Assembly: GCF_038443675.1 (NCBI RefSeq)
Contig: NZ_CP151762.1
Location: forward strand, 3,224,001 to 3,288,000
Length of the DNA stretch: 64,000 nt
Source of the DNA: Yoonia sp. G8-12
GTDB lineage: Bacteria > Pseudomonadota > Alphaproteobacteria > Rhodobacterales > Rhodobacteraceae
Reading direction: 5' to 3'
The translations under genes and the position numbers were made by a program. Numbering within the stretch: position 1 is the first letter of the stretch; the number at the start of each line of letters is the position of its first letter. Below are positions 35,296 through 43,411 of the stretch, one piece after another. The notes beneath the pieces were generated by a model. That model worked only from the letters and a program-made list of their open reading frames with translations. It was not told the DNA's origin and did not search any database.

Positions 35296-35310
35296 GAGAA
35301 GGTCCTATCG

Positions 35311-35931
35311 TTAAATTTGCGCAGGCGGTGCCATCGGGCCCGCCGCTCGGGTTGCAGCGATGTAGCCGGGCTGTTCCTGCAACGCGTCCCAATAGGCCGC
35401 GATCTTGGGATGATCGGCCAACAGGCCCAAGCGCGCCAGCAACGCGATGATATAGGACATCTGGATGTCCGCCAGCATCGCGGTGTTGCCGAACAACATT
35501 GGCCCATCACCGATGGCCCGCTCGATATAGCCAAGGTTGGTATCGAGCACCGCTTTTGCATCGTCAGGCACCGGGGTTCCCTGAAATGCGGGCATGATCG
35601 CCCGCACGGCAACCTCGGCAAAGGATGCCTCAACATAGTCGAACAGCGCTTCGTGCCGCCAGTAATCGGCCGTGCCGCGCGGCGGCGTGTGGGTGTCGTC
35701 GTCGAACTTGGCCGCCAGATACCGCAGGATCGTGGTGGATTCCGCGATCATCTCGCCGTCGTCGTCGATCACCGGGGATTTGCCCAGCGGGTGAACCTTG
35801 GACAATTCATCGGGCGCGCGAAAATCGTCTGTCCGGTCATAGTCGATCCGGTTGCAGGGCTGGCCCAGATCGGCCAGCAGCCACAGGATGCGGGTGGCGC
35901 GGGAATATTGCAGGGCGTGGAGCGTAATCAT
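35311..35931 (-). CDS. glutathione S-transferase
   Basis: 206 residues. The thioredoxin-like N-domain starts ITLHALQYSRATRILWLLADL, with Ser as the likely catalytic residue (YSRATR), and contains GKSPVIDDDGEMIAESTTIL, the cis-Pro glutathione-binding motif. The helical C-domain ends MSYIIALLARLGLLADHPKIAAYWD. It probably conjugates or reduces electrophiles with glutathione. Neighbours encode other detoxification enzymes. Confidence 0.92.
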   Translation of the reverse strand: MITLHALQYSRATRILWLLADLGQPCNRIDYDRTDDFRAPDELSKVHPLGKSPVIDDDGEMIAESTTILRYLAAKFDDDTHTPPRGTADYWRHEALFDYVEASFAEVAVRAIMPAFQGTPVPDDAKAVLDTNLGYIERAIGDGPMLFGNTAMLADIQMSYIIALLARLGLLADHPKIAAYWDALQEQPGYIAATRAAGPMAPPAQI

Positions 35932-36040
35932 GGCAGGCGGATCGCTTTCATCTGTAAGGGGTCGTTCGTGCGCTCACCGGGTCTTGGTCGCACGGCCCAA
36001 ACGAGGACGTCCGAAGGTGGCGAGCGCACATGACGCAGGA

Positions 36041-36715
36041 CTAGAGCAGCGCCAGCAGCTTCTTGGCTGCCTCTGCCGACGAGGCAGGGTTCTGGCCTGT
36101 CACGAGTTTTCCGTCCGTCACCACAAAGGATGCCCAGTCGTCGCCCTTTTTGTAGTCACCACCGTTCGACTTCAGCATATCCTCGATAAGGAACGGCACG
36201 ACATCGGTCAGGCCAACGCCCTCTTCTTCGGTGTTGGTGAAGCCGGTAACGGTCTTCCCGGAAACGAGGGGCTTGCCGTCGGTACCTTCCGTGTGGCGAA
36301 AGACTGCGGGCGCATGGCAGACCGCGCCCACGGGGCGGTCGCTGGACGCAAAGGTTTCGATCAGGGACTTGCTGTCTGCATCCTCAGCCAGATCCCACAA
36401 CGGTCCGTGGCCGCCTGGATAGAAGATTGCATCGAAGCCATCCGCCGAGACGTCCGACAGCTTGACGGTATGCGCCAGGTCTTTCTGGGCCGCGTCGTCG
36501 TTCTTGAACCGCTTCGTCGCGTCAGTCTGGGCATCGTCGGTATCGCTGGATGGATCGAGCGGCGGCTGACCGCCCTTGGGCGAGGCCAGCGTGATTTCTG
36601 CGCCGGCATCCTTGAAGACGTAGTAAGGGGCGGCGAACTCCTCAAGCCAGAAGCCGGTTTTATTGCCAGTGTCGCCCAGTTGGTCGTGGGACGTAAGAAC
36701 CATCAGTATCTTCAT
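36041..36715 (-). CDS. DJ-1/PfpI-family protein (Hsp31-like glyoxalase or chaperone)
   Basis: 224 residues. It starts KILMVLTSHDQLGD and has GFWLEEFAAPYYVFKDAG, the type seen in Hsp31/glyoxalase III proteins. The nucleophile elbow is VGAVCHAPAVF, with Glu in the EEFAAPY region. FYPGGHGPLWDLAED is the standard glycine loop. Relatives convert methylglyoxal to lactate or act as deglycases or chaperones. It belongs to the stress operon. Confidence 0.9.
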   Translation of the reverse strand: MKILMVLTSHDQLGDTGNKTGFWLEEFAAPYYVFKDAGAEITLASPKGGQPPLDPSSDTDDAQTDATKRFKNDDAAQKDLAHTVKLSDVSADGFDAIFYPGGHGPLWDLAEDADSKSLIETFASSDRPVGAVCHAPAVFRHTEGTDGKPLVSGKTVTGFTNTEEEGVGLTDVVPFLIEDMLKSNGGDYKKGDDWASFVVTDGKLVTGQNPASSAEAAKKLLALL

Positions 36716-36740
36716 GGGAATTTTCCTTCGAAATTGGAGT

Positions 36741-37772
36741 TCAGTCGTTCAGTTTAATGACGCGTTTGCCGAAGGCGTCGCCTCTCAAAAGCCCGATAAA
36801 CGCGTCCGGAGCCTGTTCCAGGCCCGCGATCATTTCTTCGCGGTACTGGATCCTGCCGTCGCGAATCCATTCACCCATCTGGTTGGCGAAGTCGGGGTAG
36901 AGATGCCCGAAATCGTCGAAGACGATGAACCCGCGCATGGTCATCCGCTTTTTCAGGATGGTTCCCATCAACAGGCCCAGGCGGTCCGGTCCGTCCGGCA
37001 GGGATGTTGCGTTATATTGCGAGATGAGACCGCAGACCGGGATGCGCGCCAGGGGGTTAAGAAGCGGCATGACCGCGTCGAAGACCGCGCCGCCCACGGT
37101 CTCCCAGTAGATGTCGATCCCCTTGGGCGTCGCGTCCTTCAGGGCATCGGGGAAACCATCGGCTTTATAGTCGATGCAGCCATCGAAGCCCAGCGTATCC
37201 ACCACATGGGCGCACTTCTCATCCCCACCGGCAATTCCGATGACGCGGCATCCCAAGATCTTTCCGATTTGCCCGACCGTGGCACCGACGGGACCGCTTG
37301 CCCCCGCGACGACGATCGTCTCGCCCGCCTTGGGCTGCCCGATCTGCGTCAGGCCAGCCCATGCCGTCAGTCCGGGCATGCCCAGAACGCCAAGTGCCCA
37401 TGACGGATTTTCGGGATTTTGCCCCATGTTGATGACGCCTGATCCGTCCGACACGGCATAGTCCTGCCAGCCGCCAAAGGCCTGCACCCAGTCGCCTAAC
37501 GCGAACCCGTCGACATCTGACGTGATGACACGGGCGACAGTTCCTCCGATCATGACCTCGCCCAGGGCGACCGGGTCTGCGTAAGACGGCGCATCGCTCA
37601 TCCTGCCGCGCATGTAGGGATCTAGCGACAGGTATTCGTTCTGTAACAGCATCTTGCCCTTGCCCGCTTTTGGCACCTCGGACGTTTCGAGGCGCAGGGT
37701 GTTGGCGTCAGGCTCTCCCTCGGGGCGTTCTGCGAGGACGAACTGGCGGTTCTCGGTGTGCGATGGGGTCAT
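36741..37772 (-). CDS. NADP-dependent MDR oxidoreductase (CurA/LTB4DH type)
   Basis: 343 residues, zinc-independent medium-chain reductase. Motifs: LSLDPYMRGRMSD, MIGGTVARVITSDVDGFALGD, the nucleotide loop VVAGASGPVGATVGQIGKILG and the ending FIGLLRGDAFGKRVIKLND. Relatives reduce double bonds of alpha,beta-unsaturated ketones and aldehydes with NADPH. In this operon it probably removes reactive enals or quinones. It lies 25 bp upstream of the PfpI gene. Confidence 0.92.
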   Translation of the reverse strand: MTPSHTENRQFVLAERPEGEPDANTLRLETSEVPKAGKGKMLLQNEYLSLDPYMRGRMSDAPSYADPVALGEVMIGGTVARVITSDVDGFALGDWVQAFGGWQDYAVSDGSGVINMGQNPENPSWALGVLGMPGLTAWAGLTQIGQPKAGETIVVAGASGPVGATVGQIGKILGCRVIGIAGGDEKCAHVVDTLGFDGCIDYKADGFPDALKDATPKGIDIYWETVGGAVFDAVMPLLNPLARIPVCGLISQYNATSLPDGPDRLGLLMGTILKKRMTMRGFIVFDDFGHLYPDFANQMGEWIRDGRIQYREEMIAGLEQAPDAFIGLLRGDAFGKRVIKLND

Positions 37773-37862
37773 GGCTTTAGTCCTTGAAAAGTGTTGTGCA
37801 GATCAGAACGTGACCGGTGGGGCAAAGATCTGGCCGGTCACGCGAAGTCATGTGCGCCGCGC

Positions 37863-38360
37863 TCAGGAATAGGCACCTGCCGAATAGGTCAGCTCGTAGC
37901 TGTGGCTGTAGAGTTCGAAAACGACGCCGAACGGATCCTCCACGTAGACCATGCGGAACGGTTTTTCGTCGGGGAAGTACTCGCGCACGGGCATACGCTG
38001 CTTGCCACCGGCGGCGACGATCTTTTCCAGCAGCTCTTCCAAGTTCGGGTCCTGCACCGCGAAGTGGAAAGTTCCGTGTCGGCGATAGGCGAAGTTGTCG
38101 TCGGGTTCTTCGTTGCCCTTGAACTCAAACAGCTCGAAGCCGATCCCGTCGGCGGTCGACAGATGCGCGATCCGAAGACGGTCCCAGCCGGGGCCAAAAA
38201 CGTCGGTACACATCACGCCGATGGCGCTGTCGTCCTCGGTCACCTCGCTCGGCTGCATGATCACGTAAAAGCCCATGACCTCCGAGTAGAATTTGACAGC
38301 GGCGTCCAGGTCGGGGACGGAGATGCCGATATGAGAAAATGTGCGTGGTGTTGGGGTCAT
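37863..38360 (-). CDS. VOC-family glyoxalase/dioxygenase-like protein
   Basis: 165 residues. Metal-fold repeats of the vicinal oxygen chelate type are visible: FSHIGISVPDLDAAVKFYSEVMGF and GTFHFAVQDPNLEELLEKIVAAGG, with DPFGVVFELYSHSYE at the end. The metal ligands are His near residue 11, His near 104 and Glu near 154. Relatives include glyoxalase I and ring-cleavage dioxygenases. It is the first gene of the minus-strand stress operon, next to the LysR dyad. Confidence 0.88.
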   Translation of the reverse strand: MTPTPRTFSHIGISVPDLDAAVKFYSEVMGFYVIMQPSEVTEDDSAIGVMCTDVFGPGWDRLRIAHLSTADGIGFELFEFKGNEEPDDNFAYRRHGTFHFAVQDPNLEELLEKIVAAGGKQRMPVREYFPDEKPFRMVYVEDPFGVVFELYSHSYELTYSAGAYS

Positions 38361-38419
38361 TGGGGCTATCCTTTGTTCGCTGAGCTACAGAAGGGATAGA
38401 CAGCGCTGCTCCGAATATG

Positions 38420-38450
38420 AAATTATCATATTTGATGGTTATGATAATTT
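38420..38450. promoter_or_regulatory. LysR-type operator between divergent genes
   Basis: AAATTATCATA (38420-38430) and TATGATAATTT (38440-38450) are perfect 11-bp inverted repeats with a 9-base spacer. The dyad lies 13 bp before the lysR start and 60 bp before the VOC start. Position and A+T-rich symmetry fit the primary binding site of a LysR tetramer that controls both directions. Confidence 0.75.
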
Positions 38451-38462
38451 TGGGTAATAAAT

Positions 38463-39353
38463 ATGCTCAACGCGACATGGCTCGAGACATATGTCACCCT
38501 GACCGAGACTGGGCATTTCACCCGCGCGGCGGAGAAGTTGAACATGACCCAGCCGGGCGTATCACAGCATTTGCGCAAGCTTGAGGAACAAGTGGGACAA
38601 AGCCTGATCGCGCAAGAAGGCAAGAGCTTTACCCTTACGCCAGCAGGCGAGGCGGTGCGCGACCTTGGACTGTCACGGCGGGCCGAGGAGCGGCAACTCC
38701 GCGATACCATCATGTCCGATGATCCCGACGTGGGCGAGGTGAGGATTGCCTGTTCAGGCAGTTTCGCTCAACTGCTCTACCCGCGGCTTCTTGCGCTCAT
38801 GTTGGACGCGCCACGGCTGCAGATTCACTTGGAAGCTGCCCCGCAAGACTCCGTTGTCTCCGGTGTTTTGGACGGACGCTTTGATCTGGGTGTCGTGGGG
38901 CAAGACCCGGCTCATCCCCGCCTCAAAGCTCAGTCTATTGGACACGAAGAACTATGCCTGATCCTGCCCGCTGATGCCGCTGATGAGACGGTCACATTTG
39001 AGTCCCTCGAAGATCGTGGCTTCGTCGCACATCCGGACGGTTTCGCCTATGCCGACGATCTTCTGTCTTTGAACTTCCCGGACGCGTTTACCGGGGCCGA
39101 TCGGATCAAGGTGCGGACCTTTGTAAACCAGATCGGGCAAATCCCCTCACCAGTTGTCGAGGGGATCGGTTACACGTTGCTTCCACGCAGTGGGGTAGAA
39201 GCGTTCTCCGCACGCAACCGGCTAAAGATCGTCTCTCTGCCGCATCGCCGTTACCACGAAATTTGGTCAATAACCCGCCGCGGGCGCGAGCCAACCGCGC
39301 GGCTCCGTGCGATTTTGAGGATCGCCAACGAGGTTGCCGGAGAGATCGGATGA
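38463..39353 (+). CDS. LysR-family transcriptional regulator
   Basis: 296 residues, standard length. The HTH is FTRAAEKLNMTQPGVSQHLRKLE at residues ~20-42. The substrate-binding domain starts near EVRIACSGSFAQLLYPRLL and has FDLGVVGQDPAHPRL. It is divergent from the VOC-MDR-PfpI-GST-SDR operon and shares a short intergenic region with a perfect dyad, so it is the likely activator of that operon and a repressor of itself. The inducer is probably a reactive electrophile, which is inference. Confidence 0.93.
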   Translation: MLNATWLETYVTLTETGHFTRAAEKLNMTQPGVSQHLRKLEEQVGQSLIAQEGKSFTLTPAGEAVRDLGLSRRAEERQLRDTIMSDDPDVGEVRIACSGSFAQLLYPRLLALMLDAPRLQIHLEAAPQDSVVSGVLDGRFDLGVVGQDPAHPRLKAQSIGHEELCLILPADAADETVTFESLEDRGFVAHPDGFAYADDLLSLNFPDAFTGADRIKVRTFVNQIGQIPSPVVEGIGYTLLPRSGVEAFSARNRLKIVSLPHRRYHEIWSITRRGREPTARLRAILRIANEVAGEIG

Positions 39354-39826
39354 TTTTTGAAGTCACCGGTAGTGCTTCTGCGTTGTGCCATGCATCGACT
39401 ATAACGCGGCGTTGCCGATTTTGGCGTCCAGTGCAGGAAACGAAAAGCGGGCATTCGCGCCAGCGCAGCGAAAGCTCACTGAGTCCCGCACATGGTTAGT
39501 TCGAATGATCTTGAATTTCGGTGGTGCGGCGAATGTCAGCAATGTGAGCTGCGACCGCAGCACCTTGACCGGTGGGTGAATGGCAGGAATGGGCCGTGAG
39601 CAACGAAGGTCATTACTTGCCTCTCGCCTGTATGGCGCGACGCGGAGATAGGCCGCTTTAAGCCCAGTTGTGGTGTGCCGCAAATCCGTAAGATGTCCGC
39701 TGTTCGTCCGAGGGCCGTTGGTCTGTCCATGCTCTCGGTGGGTGGTCATCTGAAATTTAGACCTATTTAGTTAAGAGCATACAATACGCAGGGTGGAAGT
39801 TCTGCCTATAAAACAAGGAATAACTT
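39354..39826. other. 473-bp spacer
   Basis: No gene is visible. The segment 39425-39480 (AAAGCGGGCATTCGCGC, GCGCAGCGAAAGCTC) resembles the degenerate intergenic repeat. The right end carries the promoter region of the next gene, with AAGGAA before its ATG. Confidence 0.4.
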
Positions 39827-40798
39827 ATGACTTCTTTCGATCTTTCGCGCCGTGGATTGGTTCTGGGTGCCGCTGGTGGGGCCGCCCTTCTCGCCGCCGG
39901 ACGTCCACAACCCGTGCAAGCCGCAGCTCACGCAGCAGCATCACTCCCAACCTTCTATGATCGTATGGTCGGCGATCTGCGCGTGACGACATTGCTGGAC
40001 GGGTATTTCGCGCTTGATCAGACTCTTGTGACGAACCTCGGGGGCGAGCAAATCACAGAAGGAATGCGGGCGGCCTATCTTGACCCCGCAAATCCCATTC
40101 CGCTGGCAATCAGCACGCACGTCATTCGCCAAGCAGATCAGGTTACCTTGGTCGATGCTGGTGCCGGCGGTGCCTTTGGGCCAACAGCAGGCAGATTGCG
40201 CACATCGCTGGAGGCGCTTGGCGTTGCACCTGAAGACGTGACGCGCATTGTGTTGACCCACATGCACCCTGATCACATCGGCGGATTGATCGGAGAGAAT
40301 GGCCCGGTCTTCCCTAATGCATCGTTGCATGTCAGCGAAGCCGATCATGCCTTCTGGACGGACGAGACGATCGCATCGGGTGCGCCGGAGTCTTCGCAGG
40401 GTTTCTTTGCTTTGGCACGTGCGGTCAGCGAGGCCTACACTGGGCGGACTGCAATGTTTGGCGACAATACGGATCTTGGTGGCGGCGTTACCACTATGGC
40501 AATGCCGGGGCATACGCCGGGACACAGTGGGGTCCGTGTGTCGGACAGCTCTGATCAGTTGATCATATGGGGAGACAGCACCGCTGTGGCATCGCTGCAG
40601 TTTAGCCACCCTGATGCTGGTATCGCCTTTGACGCAGATGGCGTGCAGGCGGCCGAAACGCGCCGCCGTGTCTTGGATATGGTGGTTGCCGACAAGATCG
40701 CCGTTGCGGGCACCCATTTGCCATTCCCTGGCGTCGGTCATGTCGAAGAGAAAGACGGGGCCTACGCTTGGGTCCCAGAAGAATGGCAACACATTTAA
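39827..40798 (+). CDS. Tat-exported metallo-beta-lactamase-fold hydrolase
   Basis: 323 residues. The N-terminus DLSRRGLVLGAAGGAALLA is a twin-arginine-type signal, cleaved near PVQAAAHA. The MBL metal motif HMHPDHIGG (HxHxDH) is near residue 145. Further ligands are MPGHTPGHSG, GDST and GTHLPFPGVGHV. It belongs to the AHL-lactonase/SdsA-like group of periplasmic MBL proteins, many of which act on lactones or esters. The substrate cannot be told from sequence. It appears monocistronic. Confidence 0.9.
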   Translation: MTSFDLSRRGLVLGAAGGAALLAAGRPQPVQAAAHAAASLPTFYDRMVGDLRVTTLLDGYFALDQTLVTNLGGEQITEGMRAAYLDPANPIPLAISTHVIRQADQVTLVDAGAGGAFGPTAGRLRTSLEALGVAPEDVTRIVLTHMHPDHIGGLIGENGPVFPNASLHVSEADHAFWTDETIASGAPESSQGFFALARAVSEAYTGRTAMFGDNTDLGGGVTTMAMPGHTPGHSGVRVSDSSDQLIIWGDSTAVASLQFSHPDAGIAFDADGVQAAETRRRVLDMVVADKIAVAGTHLPFPGVGHVEEKDGAYAWVPEEWQHI

Positions 40799-41428
40799 AG
40801 GAGTCGTCCCGCCAAGCTGAGAGCTGGTCGCGGATTTTTGGACCGGTTGTTACACTTAGGTAGCTACTAAAGCACCTAGACGAAGATGGCGAACCGGACT
40901 CGCTACGCCTGCTGAATGGCGCTGTCGGACCAATTCCAATTTGTCCGACAGCGCTACTAGGGTGACATCACGCTGCCAACCCGCGCGATTGGTTCCGAAG
41001 AGTTCGGGGACGAGAAAATGCCCTGTCAGAGATGTCAGATTTTTCAAATTCACGAAAACAAGGCAGCATATTGCGCCGCCCCTCCTTGATCCAGCCTGGA
41101 TTTTCGTCATCCCGCCGGATCTCAATGAGGTATAGAGGGCCGTGCATGGGGTCTTGTCATCGCCATGTTCTTTTCTTTCTGAGCCGGTTGCATATTGGCG
41201 AGGAAACCATTGTCATTGCCGAAGCAGATAATCGAATTGGTGACGCGAACCGCAGCTTGGTCCGCTTTGCAGTCATCCGACGGCTAGATGATTGTGCTGT
41301 TGCCGCGAATGGCCGCTCCGACGGGCCGCGCCGCAGCATTGGGCAGGCATGGTCAATGTCCGCAAAGGGCCGGAACTGTCGGGTGGCCAGGTTTGCAACC
41401 CCGGCCACCCAGCTCCCTTTCAGGAGTG
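40799..41428. other. 630-bp spacer with degenerate intergenic repeat
   Basis: No gene is convincing. GCTGTCGGACCAATTCC and its near-inverse AATTTGTCCGACAGC at 40919-40951 form a strong dyad that may be a terminator-like or regulatory hairpin. The part 41300-41400 (GGGCCGCGCCGCAGCATT, AATGTCCGCAAAGGGCCG) is the clearest copy of the dispersed repeat. Confidence 0.4.
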
Positions 41429-41617
41429 TCAGTTCAGCACTTCACGTTGCGCCAGACGTTGTTCAAGCCACTCTAGCACTTCACTTTCAACCCAACCCAC
41501 GCGGTTCGGGCCTAGCTGTACCCGCTTGGGGAATAGGCCTGCCTTCTCCAGACGTGCGGTGTGTTGCGGTGAGTACAAGACCAACTCCTTGACCTGGCGT
41601 TTTGAAAGTATCCTCAT
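41429..41617 (-). CDS. AlpA-type excisionase/regulator
   Basis: 62 residues from the ATG at 41617 (MRILSKRQVKELV), with GGAGAG upstream; the longer frame is less likely. The MerR-like winged helix of AlpA proteins is visible: LSKRQVKELVLYSPQHTARLEKAGLFPKRVQLGPNRVGWVESEVLEWL, given here as the family pattern over residues 4-52. AlpA proteins control integrase genes or act as excisionases of prophages and islands. No integrase is near, but a tRNA-Arg gene, a classic att site, lies about 240 bp away. It may be a remnant of an excised or decayed element. Confidence 0.85.
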   Translation of the reverse strand: MRILSKRQVKELVLYSPQHTARLEKAGLFPKRVQLGPNRVGWVESEVLEWLEQRLAQREVLN

Positions 41618-41814
41618 CACGATCTCTCCATGATAAAAGAGCATCGCGATGCTCGGGTTTCGACAAGTTCCCCGAGGAGGCTGCAAGCTAGCAGCTTATG
41701 GTTGTGGATCAAGCTTTTCTGGATTGTAGGGCGGTTTCGGTTCCGCTCATTGCTGAACATACAAAATCATCCTTTCGCATCACAATAATGAGACTAAAAA
41801 GAGACTAAAAACGG

Positions 41815-41846
41815 AAAAAGGCTCAGCGATAAATCGCTAAGCCTTT
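41815..41846 (-). terminator. terminator of tRNA-Arg
   Basis: AAGGCT-C-AGCGAT and ATCGCT-A-AGCCTT form a long stem with an AA loop. On the minus strand it is followed by TTTTT, 9 bp after the tRNA. Just beyond it is a direct repeat GAGACTAAAAA (two copies at about 41790-41811). Confidence 0.85.
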
Positions 41847-41854
41847 GAATTATG

Positions 41855-41931
41855 TGGCGGACTGGGGAGGATTCGAACCCCCGACCCCTTGATTCGTAGT
41901 CAAGTACTCTATCCAACTGAGCTACCAATCC
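41855..41931 (-). tRNA. tRNA-Arg(ACG)
   Basis: A 77-base cloverleaf on the minus strand. The acceptor GGATTGG pairs with CCAGTCC, followed by G and an encoded CCA. The D arm is GCTC-AGTTGGATA-GAGT. The anticodon arm CTTGA-CTACGAA-TCAAG gives anticodon ACG. The T arm has GGGGG-TTCGAAT-CCTCC. ACG is edited to ICG and reads CGU, CGC and CGA. Confidence 0.95.
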
Positions 41932-41991
41932 GCGTAACGGGGGATTTAGACGTGGATCACTTGCGATGCAAGGCCCAATTCAAATTCTTTC

Positions 41992-43392
41992 TCATTCTGC
42001 TGCGGGTGCGAGGGCAAGGTCCTCTTTCGGCAATTGAATAACAAAGGTTGTTCCTTCGGCGCCTGTTGATTTCAGCTCAAGCCGCCCGCCGTGTCCGCGC
42101 ACCAGATCAGCTGCAATTACCAGCCCCAGACCAGAGCCCCCTTTGCGTACGCCCCCCTGAAACGGCTGAAACAGATGCTCTTGAGCTTTTTTGGGTAGGC
42201 CGGGCCCTGTATCCGTAATTGTTAGTGACCACGTCAAATCATCCTCAAGAGCCTGCAAACCGATCTCGCCAGGGTGGCCGGTGGCCATAATGGCCTGTCG
42301 GGCGTTGCGGACAAGGTTAAAGATGGCGCGGTAAAGCTGCTCTCCATCCGCCCGAAGTGTCATGGTGGCAGGAATATCTTCGGCGAAAGACAGTGGATAA
42401 TCCGCGGCTGCCAGCCTTTCGCTGTCAATCACATCCCCTACGATTTGCGCCAAATTCACCCGCGAGAGGCGCGGGGCTGGTTCATCGACCCGACCGAAGG
42501 CAAGCGTGGTTTCGCAAAGGTTCACGGCGCGGGAGATGGAATTCACCAACTTCGGCGCCATCCGTTTCACGAGCGGATCATCAGAAGATTCAATCCGATC
42601 CGTAAAAAGCTGCGCAGAGGTCAGGATATTGCGCAGATCGTGGCTGACCTTCGCAACCGCGCCACCAAGCTGGGCCAGCCGCTCTTTTTGTTTCAGCGAA
42701 CTGGTCAGTTGTGTCTGCATCAACCGCAGCGCCTCCTCGGCGTCGCGTAATTCGGTCACGCTGGCACTTGGGGTGATGATCTGGCGCGCATCTTCGGGGG
42801 CTTTGGCGTAGGCTTGCATATGTTCGACAACCCCTTTGATTGGACGCACCAATAGTATTTGCACCGAAAGAAACAAAAGGCTTGCCGTGATGATCGAGAT
42901 AAAGGCCGAGAGAAACAGGATATTGCGCCCGTATTCCAAAAGCGCATTGCGCAGGGGCATTTCGTCCATCGTGACTTCGATCAAAAGCCCGCCGTCACGC
43001 ACAGGATTACCGATCACGCGCACAATCCGGTCTTCTGTGTCCACTAATGTGCGCATGGCATCCGCAATCAGGGTCATGGCGCTGGGGTCGCGCATGTCAT
43101 AGGTCGCTGTGATGGGTGACGGGATCGGTGACGAGAGCGCCAGTTGCCGGATTTCATCGCGCCGCAGGACCACGTTATAGACCTCGGCATTGCGCAGCAG
43201 CTCGGTTTCCAGCGCGGGGCTGATCATATCATCAGCCTCCAGTGCAAGTGACGCGATCTGCGCGCGTTCAAGCCTCGCCAGCAGGTAATCCTCGCGGAAA
43301 CGCGCGACCGAGGGCACGAAGATAAATACCTCGGCCAGCATCACAAAGATCACCGTGAGGATCAGAAAGCGACCTGAAAGTGAGTTGGTCAT
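41992..43392 (-). CDS. membrane sensor histidine kinase
   Basis: 466 residues. Two membrane helices (ILTVIFVMLAEVFIFVPSV near residue 20; LFLSAFISIITASLLFLSV near 165) enclose a periplasmic sensor of about 125 residues. A HAMP-like region follows. The H-box is AKVSHDLRNILTSAQ, the N-box FNLVRNARQAI, and the G-boxes DTGPGLP and GGSGLGLVIA. No response regulator gene is adjacent. It is the last gene of an operon behind the TVP38 and flavoprotein genes, so the kinase may sense a related membrane or redox state. Confidence 0.93.
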   Translation of the reverse strand: MTNSLSGRFLILTVIFVMLAEVFIFVPSVARFREDYLLARLERAQIASLALEADDMISPALETELLRNAEVYNVVLRRDEIRQLALSSPIPSPITATYDMRDPSAMTLIADAMRTLVDTEDRIVRVIGNPVRDGGLLIEVTMDEMPLRNALLEYGRNILFLSAFISIITASLLFLSVQILLVRPIKGVVEHMQAYAKAPEDARQIITPSASVTELRDAEEALRLMQTQLTSSLKQKERLAQLGGAVAKVSHDLRNILTSAQLFTDRIESSDDPLVKRMAPKLVNSISRAVNLCETTLAFGRVDEPAPRLSRVNLAQIVGDVIDSERLAAADYPLSFAEDIPATMTLRADGEQLYRAIFNLVRNARQAIMATGHPGEIGLQALEDDLTWSLTITDTGPGLPKKAQEHLFQPFQGGVRKGGSGLGLVIAADLVRGHGGRLELKSTGAEGTTFVIQLPKEDLALAPAAE

Positions 43393-43411
43393 ATTGCCTC
43401 GTTTTAGCGGC

